Positions 27,151 to 34,845 of a stretch of 41,967 bases of DNA are shown here, piece by piece. Made by a program: the position numbers and the translations under genes. Below the pieces are notes generated by a model. It saw nothing but the letters and a program-made list of their open reading frames with translations, did not search any database and had not been told where the DNA came from. The DNA is taken from assembly GCA_947570615.1 (NCBI GenBank), contig CANOVJ010000032.1, positions 1 through 41,967 of the forward strand, written 5' to 3'. The stretch is from an uncultured Lachnospiraceae bacterium (lineage in GTDB: Bacteria; Bacillota; Clostridia; Lachnospirales; Lachnospiraceae). Position 1 is the stretch's first letter, and every line of letters starts with the position of its first letter.

Positions 27151-28047
27151 TTATAATTTTGAAAAATCCTCAATACAGAGCGCGAAATACCCTTTTCCTC
27201 TGGAGCTGAACAGCAGGCTGTAGGGGGGATAGCCTTTGTCGAAGCTGCGCAGAAACTGGTCAAAGGTCAGCATATTGACGCCTTTGAGCTCATACTTTTC
27301 GTCGGGAGCGAAATGGGCGCCGATACACTGCATGAACTTTTCCGAGAACATCTGCGTTGCGGCCTGTACGGTTTTGTCAACAGTTTTGATCTGCCTGCCC
27401 AGAATTTCGCTGAGGGCATAAATGATCAGACTGTCCTCATAGACAAGAAAAGCCTGCAATGGTTTCCCGCTTTGGGTGCGGTAGCTTAAGCGGAAGCACA
27501 GGGCGTTGCCGGAGGAAAAGTCTTCCCCACTGTAGCGCCTGCTGATCAGATCCGTCTTAACCCGGTAGAGAAACTGCATGGTGGGTTCGACAGCCTTTAT
27601 CAGGGAATCGATCGCATTTTCTGACGGCTGATGAATCCATTTGTAGGGGATTTTGCCGGTGATCGCGTGATCCTCCACCATGATATGCCCATTCAGCCAG
27701 CCCACGCAGATCCCCAGAAAATGCTGAATAGCCTCTCTGGAGTAATTCTGGGATTCCAGCTCATGCTCAAGTGCCGGCAGCGTGTTTTTCAGCATGTTAT
27801 CATGCAGGCTCTTATGTACCTCGTAGCCGTCGTAGCCTATGGAACGCATATAAGCCTCTTCCTCCGAAAAATGCTTTACAGCATAGTTCTTGAAAAATTT
27901 GATCCCTTCCTGGCAGGCATACTGTTGCTTTGCTTCATCCGTATTGAGATTGAGAAGCTTATCGACGATCGAAAAAAGCCGCTGATGCGCTCTGTCGATC
28001 AGATCCACACCAACATTAAATCGTGTATCCCATTTTAATTCATTCAA
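27151..28047 (-). CDS. Bacteriohemerythrin with C-terminal CheX-like region
   Basis: 298-residue protein. Residues 1-135 form a complete hemerythrin domain with all seven diiron ligands: His21, His59 and Glu63 (HFSEE), His78 and His82 (HKSLH), His121 and Asp126 (HIMVED). It can bind O2 reversibly or sense oxygen or iron. Residues about 150-298 hold an alpha/beta region (FLVYEDSLIIYALSEILGRQIKTVDKTVQAATQMFSEKFMQCIG) whose layout resembles CheX/CheC-type phosphatases; this second assignment is tentative. No membrane segment. AAAGGAAG precedes the ATG. It is monocistronic, divergent from the GH31 gene. Confidence 0.85.
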   Translation of the reverse strand: MNELKWDTRFNVGVDLIDRAHQRLFSIVDKLLNLNTDEAKQQYACQEGIKFFKNYAVKHFSEEEAYMRSIGYDGYEVHKSLHDNMLKNTLPALEHELESQNYSREAIQHFLGICVGWLNGHIMVEDHAITGKIPYKWIHQPSENAIDSLIKAVEPTMQFLYRVKTDLISRRYSGEDFSSGNALCFRLSYRTQSGKPLQAFLVYEDSLIIYALSEILGRQIKTVDKTVQAATQMFSEKFMQCIGAHFAPDEKYELKGVNMLTFDQFLRSFDKGYPPYSLLFSSRGKGYFALCIEDFSKL

Positions 28048-28124
28048 TTTTCCGGTCTTCCTTTCTGAATCATCTGGTTATTTATATCGTTACCGTACAG
28101 AGCAAAAAACTCTTTCTGCAAGAT

Positions 28125-28153
28125 AATTTATCATATCCGTTTGGATTTCTCAA
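28125..28153 (-). promoter_or_regulatory. Promoter of the hemerythrin gene
   Basis: On the minus strand TTGAGA (complement of 28148-28153) and TAAATT (complement of 28125-28130) are 17 bases apart. The leader to the start codon is about 70 bases. Confidence 0.55.
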
Positions 28154-28190
28154 CCTCTAAAAGGGATGGATCCTTTTTTTCAGATTGATG

Positions 28191-28219
28191 TTGCTTTCCA
28201 AAACAGTGTCCTTTAAACT
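28191..28219 (+). promoter_or_regulatory. Promoter of the GH31 gene
   Basis: TTGCTT (28191-28196) and TAAACT (28214-28219) are 17 bases apart, 36 bases upstream of the ATG, each matching consensus at four of six positions. Confidence 0.4.
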
Positions 28220-28254
28220 GAAATCAGAGAATACACAGAAAAGGAAGGGGTATT

Positions 28255-30255
28255 ATGGACTATTTACAAAGAGAAGGAAACGCGATTTTATTTCAGAACG
28301 ACGGGGAGATTCTGCGCCTGGAGCCCTGGGGGGAGAATTCCCTGCGGGTGAGGGCGGCCATGATGCGAAAGATCCAGGATACGGATTACGCATTGCTTCC
28401 CCCCGCGCAGACACAGGCGGCCATCGAGATTGTCGACAGTTACAACGGCTCCATCACCAACGGGAAGATTACGGCGCGGCTCAATGTGTGTACCTGGAAA
28501 AAGCGCTGCCAGATCAGCTTTTTTAATCAGAAGGGCGAGCTGCTGCTCCGGGAGGAGGGGCACGGCGGAGCGCTGAACAATCACTCCCGGTATTTCAGGG
28601 CCAGGCTGGGAGGGGACTATGAGCTGACGGTGAGCTTCCACGGGGAGCAGGAGGAGAAGCTCTTCGGCATGGGGCAGTACCAGCAGGAGCATCTGGATGT
28701 GAAGGGCTGCGTGCTGGAGCTGGCTCACCGCAACTCCCAGGCCAGCGTGCCCTTTGTGCTCTCTGACAGGGGATACGGCTTTCTGTGGCACAACCCGGCT
28801 GTGGGCAGAGCAGCGTTTGGCAAAAACCTGACCCAGTGGTACGCGGAGAGCACGGAGCAGATGGATTACTGGATCACCGCGGGGGATACTCCGGACGAAA
28901 TCGAACAGGCTTATGGAAGGGCTGTGGGGACCGCGCCGGTGATGCCGGAGTACGGCCTGGGCTTCTGGCAGTGTAAGCTCCGCTACTGGAATCAGGAGCA
29001 GCTCCTTGACGTGGCCAGGGAATATCACAGGCGGGGAATCCCGGTGGACGTGATCGTGGTGGACTTTTATCACTGGCCCAAATGCGGGGACTACCGGTTC
29101 GATGCGGCGGACTTCCCGGATCCGGAGGCCATGGTGCGGGAGCTTGGGGAATACGGCATGGAGCTGATGGTCTCCATCTGGCCCCAGATCAACTTAACCA
29201 GCGAGAACTACGAGGAGATGCGCCAGAAGGGCCTGCTGATCAAAAACGAGCGCGGGGTGGAGATCGCCATGCGCTTCGAGGGGGAGAACACCTTCTTCGA
29301 CGCCACCAATCCCGCCGCCAGGGAGTATGTGTGGAACCTGTGCAAAAAGAATTATTTTGATTACGGCATCCGGGTATTCTGGCTGGACGAGGCGGAGCCG
29401 GAGTTTGCCACCTACGAGTATGACAACTACCGCTATTTCATGGGGCCGGTGACCAGGATTGGAAACATCTATCCCCAGCTCTACGCCAGAACCTTCTATG
29501 AGGGGCAGAAGGAGGCCGGGATGGAGACGGCGGTGAACCTGCTGCGGTGCGCCTGGGCGGGAAGCCAGCGCTACGGCGTGCTGGTCTGGTCCGGGGATAT
29601 CCACAGCGACTGGGAGACCTTCCGCAGGCAGCTCTGCGCGGGGCTGAATATGGGAATCGCCGGGATCCCCTGGTGGACCACGGATATCGGCGGCTTTTCC
29701 GGAGGAGATCCCACGGATCCGGCCTTTCAGCAGCTTCTGGTCCGGTGGTTTCAGTGGGGGACCTTCTGCCCGGTGATGCGCCTGCACGGCGACCGGGAGC
29801 CTCATACAGCCTTAAATCATGCGGACGGAACGCCCACCATGCCCACCGGGGCGGACAATGAGATCTGGAGCTTCGGGGAGGAGCATACGCCCATCCTGGA
29901 AAAGTATATCCGGTTCCGGGAGACCATGCGGCCCTATGTGAGGGATCTGATGGCGCAGGCCCATGAGCTCGGGCGTCCGGTGATCCGGCCCATGTTCTAT
30001 GAGTTCCCGCAGGATAAGACATGCTGGGAGTTACAGGATCAGTACCTGTTCGGCCCGGATCTGCTGGTGGCGCCTATTGTGTATGAGGATACTTATGAGC
30101 GCCGGGTGTATCTGCCCCGGGGCGTGTCCTGGACGCTGATCTGTGACGGGAGCGTGTATGAGGGCGGCCAGAGCGTGAAGGTGGCCGCGGATATCAGTCA
30201 GATCCCGGTATTCTTAAGAGAGGGAAGGCATTCGGAGTGGATCGGATGCATCTGA
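28255..30255 (+). CDS. GH31 family glycosidase (alpha-xylosidase/alpha-glucosidase type)
   Basis: 666-residue cytosolic GH31 enzyme. An N-terminal beta-sandwich (about 1-210) with FGMGQYQQEHLD precedes the (beta/alpha)8 barrel: GLGFWQCKLRYWNQEQLLDVAREYHRRGIPVD, DYRFDAADFPDP, then WLDEAEPE, whose aspartate (about residue 380) is the catalytic nucleophile; MRLHGDRE supplies the acid/base aspartate (about 511). The closing all-beta domains are shorter than in E. coli YicI (772 residues). The QCKLRYWNQ and KCGDYRFD motifs are of the alpha-xylosidase subgroup, so alpha-linked xylose or glucose in xyloglucan-type oligosaccharides is a reasonable but unproven substrate. Monocistronic, ending in a strong terminator. 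Confidence 0.92.
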   Translation: MDYLQREGNAILFQNDGEILRLEPWGENSLRVRAAMMRKIQDTDYALLPPAQTQAAIEIVDSYNGSITNGKITARLNVCTWKKRCQISFFNQKGELLLREEGHGGALNNHSRYFRARLGGDYELTVSFHGEQEEKLFGMGQYQQEHLDVKGCVLELAHRNSQASVPFVLSDRGYGFLWHNPAVGRAAFGKNLTQWYAESTEQMDYWITAGDTPDEIEQAYGRAVGTAPVMPEYGLGFWQCKLRYWNQEQLLDVAREYHRRGIPVDVIVVDFYHWPKCGDYRFDAADFPDPEAMVRELGEYGMELMVSIWPQINLTSENYEEMRQKGLLIKNERGVEIAMRFEGENTFFDATNPAAREYVWNLCKKNYFDYGIRVFWLDEAEPEFATYEYDNYRYFMGPVTRIGNIYPQLYARTFYEGQKEAGMETAVNLLRCAWAGSQRYGVLVWSGDIHSDWETFRRQLCAGLNMGIAGIPWWTTDIGGFSGGDPTDPAFQQLLVRWFQWGTFCPVMRLHGDREPHTALNHADGTPTMPTGADNEIWSFGEEHTPILEKYIRFRETMRPYVRDLMAQAHELGRPVIRPMFYEFPQDKTCWELQDQYLFGPDLLVAPIVYEDTYERRVYLPRGVSWTLICDGSVYEGGQSVKVAADISQIPVFLREGRHSEWIGCI

Positions 30256-30265
30256 TCCGGTGTTA

Positions 30266-30300
30266 AAAAGGCGGCAGGCTTTGAAGTCTGCCGCTTTTCT
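30266..30300 (+). terminator. Terminator of the GH31 gene
   Basis: GCGGCAG (30271-30277) pairs with CTGCCGC (30288-30294), extended inward by GCTT/AAGT with one wobble, preceded by an A-run and followed by TTTTCTT. It lies 15 bases after the stop codon. Confidence 0.85.
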
Positions 30301-30391
30301 TACAATAAGCTGGCTCGCGAAGCGTGACAGCGTTTGTTAACATAAGGATGTCTGGCGGAGCCTGGTATCCGTTGTTTTTTCTAAAGAGACC

Positions 30392-30441
30392 TTGACAAAT
30401 CTCTTTTTATGAGTTACTGTATTAATAACATAGTACAGTAA
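30392..30441 (+). promoter_or_regulatory. Promoter and inverted-repeat operator of the GntR-ABC operon
   Basis: Consensus TTGACA (30392-30397) and TACTGT (30415-30420) are 17 bases apart. TTACTGTA (30414-30421) and its exact complement TACAGTAA (30434-30441), separated by 12 bases, cover the -10 and start site. This 28-base dyad is a likely operator for the GntR-type protein encoded 22 bases downstream (autorepression). Confidence 0.75.
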
Positions 30442-30462
30442 TACAAAGAAAGGAAAATCGTA

Positions 30463-30831
30463 ATGGCATGGAAATTAGATTCTGACCGTCCCATCTATGC
30501 ACAGATTCTGGAAGTGATGCAGCTTCGGATTATTGCCGGAGTATACCGGAGCGGAGAAAAGATTCCCAGTGTGCGGGAGCTGGCGGCAGAGGCGGGGGTG
30601 AACCCGAACACAATGCAGAAGGCGTTGGCAGAGCTTGAGAAGGAAGGCTTGGTAATGGCGCAGAGGACAAGCGGAAGGATCGTGACGGAGGATATGGAGA
30701 TGATTAAGCAGACCCGCGAACAGCTCGCCCGGGAGCAGGTGCAGGAGTTTATTGACAAAATGGAAAAGCTGGGATTTAATAAGAAAGAAGTAGTCGCTCT
30801 GTTGGAGCAGATGGAGGTTAAGGATGAATGA
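30463..30831 (+). CDS. GntR-family regulator, YtrA subfamily
   Basis: 122-residue regulator: a winged helix-turn-helix (about 10-75; PIYAQILEVMQLRIIAGVYRSGEKIPSVRELAAEAGVNPNTMQKALAELEKEGL) followed only by a short helical dimerisation tail (about 80-120), the layout of YtrA proteins. These regulators repress adjacent ABC transporter operons and are relieved by cell-wall antibiotics in bacilli. It has AAAGGA upstream, overlaps the ATPase gene by 8 bases, and lies behind a perfect inverted repeat. Confidence 0.93.
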   Translation: MAWKLDSDRPIYAQILEVMQLRIIAGVYRSGEKIPSVRELAAEAGVNPNTMQKALAELEKEGLVMAQRTSGRIVTEDMEMIKQTREQLAREQVQEFIDKMEKLGFNKKEVVALLEQMEVKDE

Positions 30832-31525
30832 GCTGGTAGAAGTAAACAATCTTACCAAGGTTTATGAGAAGAAAAAGCTGGCGCTGGATCACATGAATCT
30901 GACCATACCCCGGGGGAGGATCATCGGTCTTCTGGGCCCTAACGGAAGCGGCAAGACCACGTTGATCAAGCTGATCAACGGTCTGCTCGAGCCCACGGAG
31001 GGGGAAATACTGGTGAACGGCAGACGGCCCGGACCGGAGAGCAAGGCCTGCGTCTCCTATCTTCCTGAGCGGACATATTTTCAGGGCAGCATGAAGGTCA
31101 GCGAGCTGATCAGTTATTTTACGGACTTTTATCAGGATTTCAGCCCTGAGCGGGCCAGACAGATGCTGGCGAACCTGAAAATCAGCGAGGACGCCCGGCT
31201 GAAAACCCTCTCCAAGGGAACCAAGGAGAAGGTGCAGCTGATCATGGTCATGAGCAGGCAGGCGCAGCTTTATATTCTGGATGAGCCCATCGCGGGAGTG
31301 GATCCGGCGGCGCGGGATTATATATTGAAAACCATTATTTCCAATTACAGTGAGATGTCCACGGTTTTGATTTCCACTCATCTGATCACTGATATCGCGC
31401 AGGTTCTGGACGAGGTGGTGTTTATCCGGGACGGAAGGGTAGTGCTTCAGGACACGGTGGAGCACATCCGTGAGACCAGAGGAAAATCGGTGGATGCATT
31501 TTTCAGGGAGGTATTCGCATGTTAG
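30824..31525 (+). CDS. ABC transporter ATP-binding protein (YtrB-like)
   Basis: 233-residue ATPase. Walker A GPNGSGKTTLIK near residue 39, signature LSKGTKEKVQLIMVMSRQ (the unusual LSKGTKEK form is normal for this subgroup), Walker B LYILDEPIAGVDP, and switch histidine in LISTHL. It is encoded between the GntR regulator and the permease with short overlaps on both sides, so one transcriptional and translational unit is likely. Confidence 0.93.
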   Translation: MNELVEVNNLTKVYEKKKLALDHMNLTIPRGRIIGLLGPNGSGKTTLIKLINGLLEPTEGEILVNGRRPGPESKACVSYLPERTYFQGSMKVSELISYFTDFYQDFSPERARQMLANLKISEDARLKTLSKGTKEKVQLIMVMSRQAQLYILDEPIAGVDPAARDYILKTIISNYSEMSTVLISTHLITDIAQVLDEVVFIRDGRVVLQDTVEHIRETRGKSVDAFFREVFAC

Positions 31526-32352
31526 GAAAACTGTTAAAACACGAGTGGAGGGCAGTCTGGAAGGTGCCGGTCCTTCTGTATGGAGTGCTGCTGCTTACAG
31601 GACTGATCGCCGGTCTGACCTTCTCCATGCCAATCTGGGACAGCGACTGGGTGGGGCTTCCCATGTCGGGCGTCATGCTGATACTGATGTTCTATTTCGC
31701 CCTGATCGGCGTCTCCGTGGGTATAACCATCTATTTTGCGGTTCGCTACTATAAGAGCATGTTTACGGATGAAGGGTACCTCACCCACACCCTTCCGGTG
31801 AGTGCCAGAGAGCTTCTGCTGAACAAGGTGATCACCATGGGAGCCTGGAATCTGATCACCATGGCGGCCATTGTACTGGCGCTGATCGTTTTCGGCGGGA
31901 CGGCGCTTCTGGCCTTAAAATCCGGACTGGGAGAGTTCTCGAGAGAGGTATTCAAAGCGTTTTCAGAGCTGCCGGAGCTTCTTGACGAGCCCTACATGGA
32001 GGGCTTTGAGGGGTTCTGTGCCAGTATTATCTGGATGATGCTTGCCACGGCCTTCAGCGGCACCATGATGCTGATCGGCTCCATCACCCTGGGGCAGATG
32101 GTGAGAAAGCACCGGATCCTGGGTTCCATCGGCGCTTATTTCGGGATTCAGGCCATCACCCAGACCATCAACACGGTGGTGATCATGCCGTTTATGTTTA
32201 CCGTCTTTGAAGACTGGTGGTGGGATGTGGATTCGCCCTTCTATATCTTTACCGGATTTTATGTGGTCATGTCGCTGGTGACGCTGGCGGTGGCTGTCGG
32301 ATTGTATTTTCTGTGTGAGTACCTGATCAGGAAAAAGCTGGAGCTGGAATAA
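31519..32352 (+). CDS. ABC-2 type transporter permease
   Basis: 277-residue membrane protein with about six helices (near 17-37, 51-77, 107-134, 165-195, 208-233, 248-270) starting with the amphipathic MLGKLLKHEWRAVWK, a common N-terminus of YtrC/ABC-2 permeases. It is the membrane partner of the upstream ATPase. Substrate unknown; YtrA-type operons respond to cell-wall antibiotics in bacilli, but this gene shows no specific motif. Confidence 0.88.
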   Translation: MLGKLLKHEWRAVWKVPVLLYGVLLLTGLIAGLTFSMPIWDSDWVGLPMSGVMLILMFYFALIGVSVGITIYFAVRYYKSMFTDEGYLTHTLPVSARELLLNKVITMGAWNLITMAAIVLALIVFGGTALLALKSGLGEFSREVFKAFSELPELLDEPYMEGFEGFCASIIWMMLATAFSGTMMLIGSITLGQMVRKHRILGSIGAYFGIQAITQTINTVVIMPFMFTVFEDWWWDVDSPFYIFTGFYVVMSLVTLAVAVGLYFLCEYLIRKKLELE

Positions 32353-32380
32353 GTAAGGGAAGACGGCTCATGCATTTAAC

Positions 32381-32420
32381 GAAACGCCTTTTCAGGCCAT
32401 ATGGGCCGGAAGGGCGTTTC
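32381..32420. terminator. Long hairpin between convergent genes
   Basis: GAAACGCC (32381-32388) pairs with GGCGTTTC (32413-32420), with further inner pairing (CAGGCC...GGGCC and a nearly palindromic centre). It sits between the ABC permease and the convergent carbamate kinase gene and may terminate both. Neither side has a long T-run. Confidence 0.5.
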
Positions 32421-32536
32421 GTAATTCGGCCTGCCTTTGGGTCATGATCACCGGGGCGGTGGTCTGGCAGTTGGCCCCGTGCATAATTTTTCAGGTTACC
32501 TTCGTCATCGTTCACCGCCTCTGTCCTGCAGAGCCA

Positions 32537-33505
32537 TCAGCCCTGCGCCGTGATCACTGTTCCGGCCTTCCCCTTAAGGGCTGCACCTACAGCCTCCAGG
32601 GAGGTGATCAGCACGCTGCCGCCGGGATTGGCGGAAAGGTAGGCGATGGCCGCCTCGATTTTGGGCAGCATGGTCCCTTCTGCGAACTGGCCGTCTGCAG
32701 CAAGATTTTGCGCCTGTCCGACAGAGAGGGCGAAAAGAGGTGTCTCGTTTTCCTTTCCGTAGTTCTGGCAGACATTGGGAACCGAGGTCAGGATGATGAG
32801 CTGGTCGGCCTTAAGATCTGCCGCCAGCTTCCCGGCGATGGCGTCCTTCTCGATCACCGCGGAGGCGCCCTTTAAGGCGTGCTGCTGCTCGATCACGGGA
32901 ATGCCGCCGCCCCCGCAGGCGATCACGATCTGGCCGGCGTCCGCCAGGGTGCGGATGGCCTCTAGCTCTACGATCTCGATGGGCCTGGGAGCGGCGATGA
33001 TCCGGCGAAAGCCTTTGCCGGGCTCCTCCTGCACATAGTTGCCCTTTCTGACCTCAACGTCCGCATCGTCCGCCGACATATAGCGGCCGATCAGCTTGGT
33101 GGGCTCATAGAACGCCTCGTCGTAGGGGTCTACCGTCACCTGGGTTAAAATGGTGGATACGGTCTTGCTGATGCCCCGGGAGAGGAGCTCCGCTTTCAGG
33201 GAGTTCTGGATATCATAGCCCACATAGCCCTGACTCATGGCGCTGCACACACACATGGGAGCGGGGGTATAATCCAGGTAAATCCGCCTCAGCTCGGTCA
33301 TGGCCTTGTGGATCATGCTGATCTGGGGGCCATTGCTGTGGGTGATGGTGAGCTGGCAGCCTGCCTCCACCAGGTCGGCCAGGGCCCTGGCGGTGATCTT
33401 CACAGCGTCCCGCTGCTGGGTGGTGGTATAGCCCAGCGCGCTGTGGCCCAGAGATACCACCGCTTTTTTCATATCTGCAGATGTATTCACAGGTTTATTC
33501 ATCAT
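32537..33505 (-). CDS. arcC: Carbamate kinase
   Basis: 322-residue amino-acid-kinase-fold enzyme that makes ATP from carbamoyl phosphate and ADP in fermentation of arginine, agmatine or purine-derived compounds. Motifs: VVSLGHSALG near residue 15, THSNGPQISMIHKAMTEL, CSAMSQGYVGYDIQN, STILTQVTVDP, IVIACGGGGIPV and VLITSLEAVGAALKGKAGTVI at the C-terminus. The first loop reads GHSA where most carbamate kinases have GGNA or GHNA. The ATG follows AAGGAAGGA. No arcA, arcB, ygeW or transporter gene is next to it, so the source of carbamoyl phosphate is not shown by this window. Confidence 0.9.
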   Translation of the reverse strand: MMNKPVNTSADMKKAVVSLGHSALGYTTTQQRDAVKITARALADLVEAGCQLTITHSNGPQISMIHKAMTELRRIYLDYTPAPMCVCSAMSQGYVGYDIQNSLKAELLSRGISKTVSTILTQVTVDPYDEAFYEPTKLIGRYMSADDADVEVRKGNYVQEEPGKGFRRIIAAPRPIEIVELEAIRTLADAGQIVIACGGGGIPVIEQQHALKGASAVIEKDAIAGKLAADLKADQLIILTSVPNVCQNYGKENETPLFALSVGQAQNLAADGQFAEGTMLPKIEAAIAYLSANPGGSVLITSLEAVGAALKGKAGTVITAQG

Positions 33506-33530
33506 ACTGAATCCTTCCTTATTTTTTCAG

Positions 33531-33557
33531 ACGGCGACAGAGATTTTGTCTCTGCCG
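33531..33557 (-). other. Hairpin in the arcC 5' leader
   Basis: On the minus strand CGGCAGAGA can pair with TCTCTGTCGCCG, giving a stem with a small bulge and a CAAAA loop, between the arcC promoter and ribosome binding site. It could protect or regulate the mRNA; there is no U-run. Confidence 0.35.
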
Positions 33558-33579
33558 TATGTAATCGGTGTGTAAGGAC

Positions 33580-33608
33580 AGTATAGCAAAAGGGGGGAGA
33601 TTTGTACA
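33580..33608 (-). promoter_or_regulatory. Promoter of arcC
   Basis: On the minus strand an extended -10 TG-C-TATACT (TATACT is the complement of 33580-33585) has a TGTACA -35 (complement of 33603-33608) exactly 17 bases away. The leader is about 70 bases. Confidence 0.55.
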
Positions 33609-33670
33609 GCCCGGTAACAGGCCTGGGCTATCGCCTGCAATAGATTATTTATCAGCAGAAACCAGGCAGA

Positions 33671-33706
33671 AAAGAGGATTTCCCACATTGCATGGAAATC
33701 CTCTTT
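33671..33706. repeat. 36-base dyad: 13-base perfect inverted repeat upstream of metN
   Basis: AAAGAGGATTTCC and GGAAATCCTCTTT are perfect complements separated by 10 bases. TTGCAT in the loop (33688-33693) and TAAGAT (33711-33716) are 17 bases apart and could be a promoter for metN, in which case the dyad would be an operator over its -35. If transcription instead starts upstream, it is a hairpin in the leader; there is no T-run, so it is not a simple terminator. Confidence 0.6.
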
Positions 33707-33730
33707 ATGTTAAGATAAGAGAGGTTCGAA

Positions 33731-33794
33731 GCTGTGCGGTATTGAAAACGCGCGGCCCTGTGGCAGACAGGCAGGGCGGCGGCCGCATACCAGC
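33731..33794 (+). other. Structured leader segment upstream of metN
   Basis: GCTG (33731-33734) and GTAT (33739-33742) can pair with ATAC (33787-33790) and CAGC (33791-33794), enclosing GCCCTG (33755-33760) paired with CAGGGC (33772-33777). I could not match it to the SAM-I, SAM-II, T-box or preQ1-I consensus. It may be an unrecognised regulatory RNA or chance pairing in G+C-rich sequence. The remainder of 33609-33828 shows nothing else I can name. Confidence 0.3.
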
Positions 33795-33828
33795 CGGATA
33801 CGGGGAAGAAACGAGGTCGCAGGAACGG

Positions 33829-34845
33829 ATGGAGACAGTCATTCAGATTCAGGATGTAACGAAAACCTTCGTGGGGAAGGATAACCGGGTGGAGGCCCTT
33901 AAGGGGATCAGCCTGGAGATACATAAGGGAGAGATTTACGGTATTATCGGCATGAGCGGCGCGGGCAAGTCCACGCTGGTGCGCTGCCTGAACTTTCTGG
34001 AGCGTCCCACCTCCGGGACGGTGTTGATTGAGGGAAAGGATTTATCGGCCATGAGCGACGGGGAGCTGCGCAGAACCCGGACGCAGATCTCCATGATCTT
34101 CCAGCACTTCAACCTGTTGATGCAGCGGACGGTGATCGACAACGTGTGCTTTCCCCTGGAGATCACAAAGGTCCCCCGAAAGCAGGCCCTTGAAAGGGCC
34201 AGGGAGCTGCTCTCCATCGTAGGGCTCTCGGAGAAGGAACAGGCCTATCCGGCTCAGCTCTCCGGTGGGCAGAAGCAGAGAGTAGCCATCGCCAGGGCGC
34301 TTGCCACCAACCCGAAAATGCTGCTCTGCGACGAGGCCACCAGCGCGCTGGATCCCACCACCACCAGGGCGATCCTGGCGCTCCTTAAGGAGATCAACGA
34401 GAAGTATGGGATCACGGTGGTGATCATTACCCACGAGATGACGGTGGTGCAGGAGATCTGCTCCCATGTGGCTATCATAGACGAGGGGGAGCTGGCGGAA
34501 ACCGGCACGGTGACGGAGGTGTTCCAGAGACCGAAGTCCAAAGCCGCCAGGAAGCTGGTCTTCCAGGGGGAGGACGCTCAGCCGCACATGGAGATGAAGG
34601 GAAAGCGCTGTATCCGCATCGTCTTTACCAGCAATTCTTCCTTTGAGCCTGTGATCGCAAACATGGTTCTGGCCTGCAAGGCGCCGGTGAACATTCTTCT
34701 GGCGGATACCCGGGATATCGGCGGGGTGGCCCACGGGCAGATGATTCTCCAGCTTCCTGAGGACAACCAGACGGCGGAGAACATGATACAGTATTTGAAG
34801 ACGAGAAAACTGGAAGTGGAGGAGCTTGATCATTATGTGGGATAG
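33829..34845 (+). CDS. metN: Methionine ABC transporter ATP-binding protein
   Basis: 338-residue ATPase of the methionine (MetNIQ) importer. Walker A GMSGAGKSTLVR near 39, Q-loop IFQHFNLLMQRTVIDN, signature LSGGQKQRVAIARAL, Walker B MLLCDEATSALDP, switch His in VIITHEM. Residues about 255-338 form the NIL regulatory domain (CIRIVFTSNSSFEPVIANMVLACKAPVNILLADTRDI), which binds methionine and inhibits transport in this family. I chose ATG 33829 because METVIQIQDVTKTF aligns with the family start, though its AGGA site is close; the upstream open frame is non-homologous. The permease gene overlaps its end by 11 bases. No metQ in the window. Confidence 0.93.
   Translation: METVIQIQDVTKTFVGKDNRVEALKGISLEIHKGEIYGIIGMSGAGKSTLVRCLNFLERPTSGTVLIEGKDLSAMSDGELRRTRTQISMIFQHFNLLMQRTVIDNVCFPLEITKVPRKQALERARELLSIVGLSEKEQAYPAQLSGGQKQRVAIARALATNPKMLLCDEATSALDPTTTRAILALLKEINEKYGITVVIITHEMTVVQEICSHVAIIDEGELAETGTVTEVFQRPKSKAARKLVFQGEDAQPHMEMKGKRCIRIVFTSNSSFEPVIANMVLACKAPVNILLADTRDIGGVAHGQMILQLPEDNQTAENMIQYLKTRKLEVEELDHYVG

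Noticed and set aside
28159-28177. AAAAGG/CCTTTT hairpin with T-run as terminator
   Set aside because: Only a 6-bp A/T-rich stem located between divergent genes, where no plus-strand transcript needs to end.
33707-33828. SAM-I riboswitch, T-box or preQ1-I riboswitch upstream of metN
   Set aside because: AGAGAGGTTC looked suggestive, but the SAM-I core, the T-box TGGNACCGCG motif and the preQ1-I 3' pairing are all missing; kept only as an unnamed structured leader.
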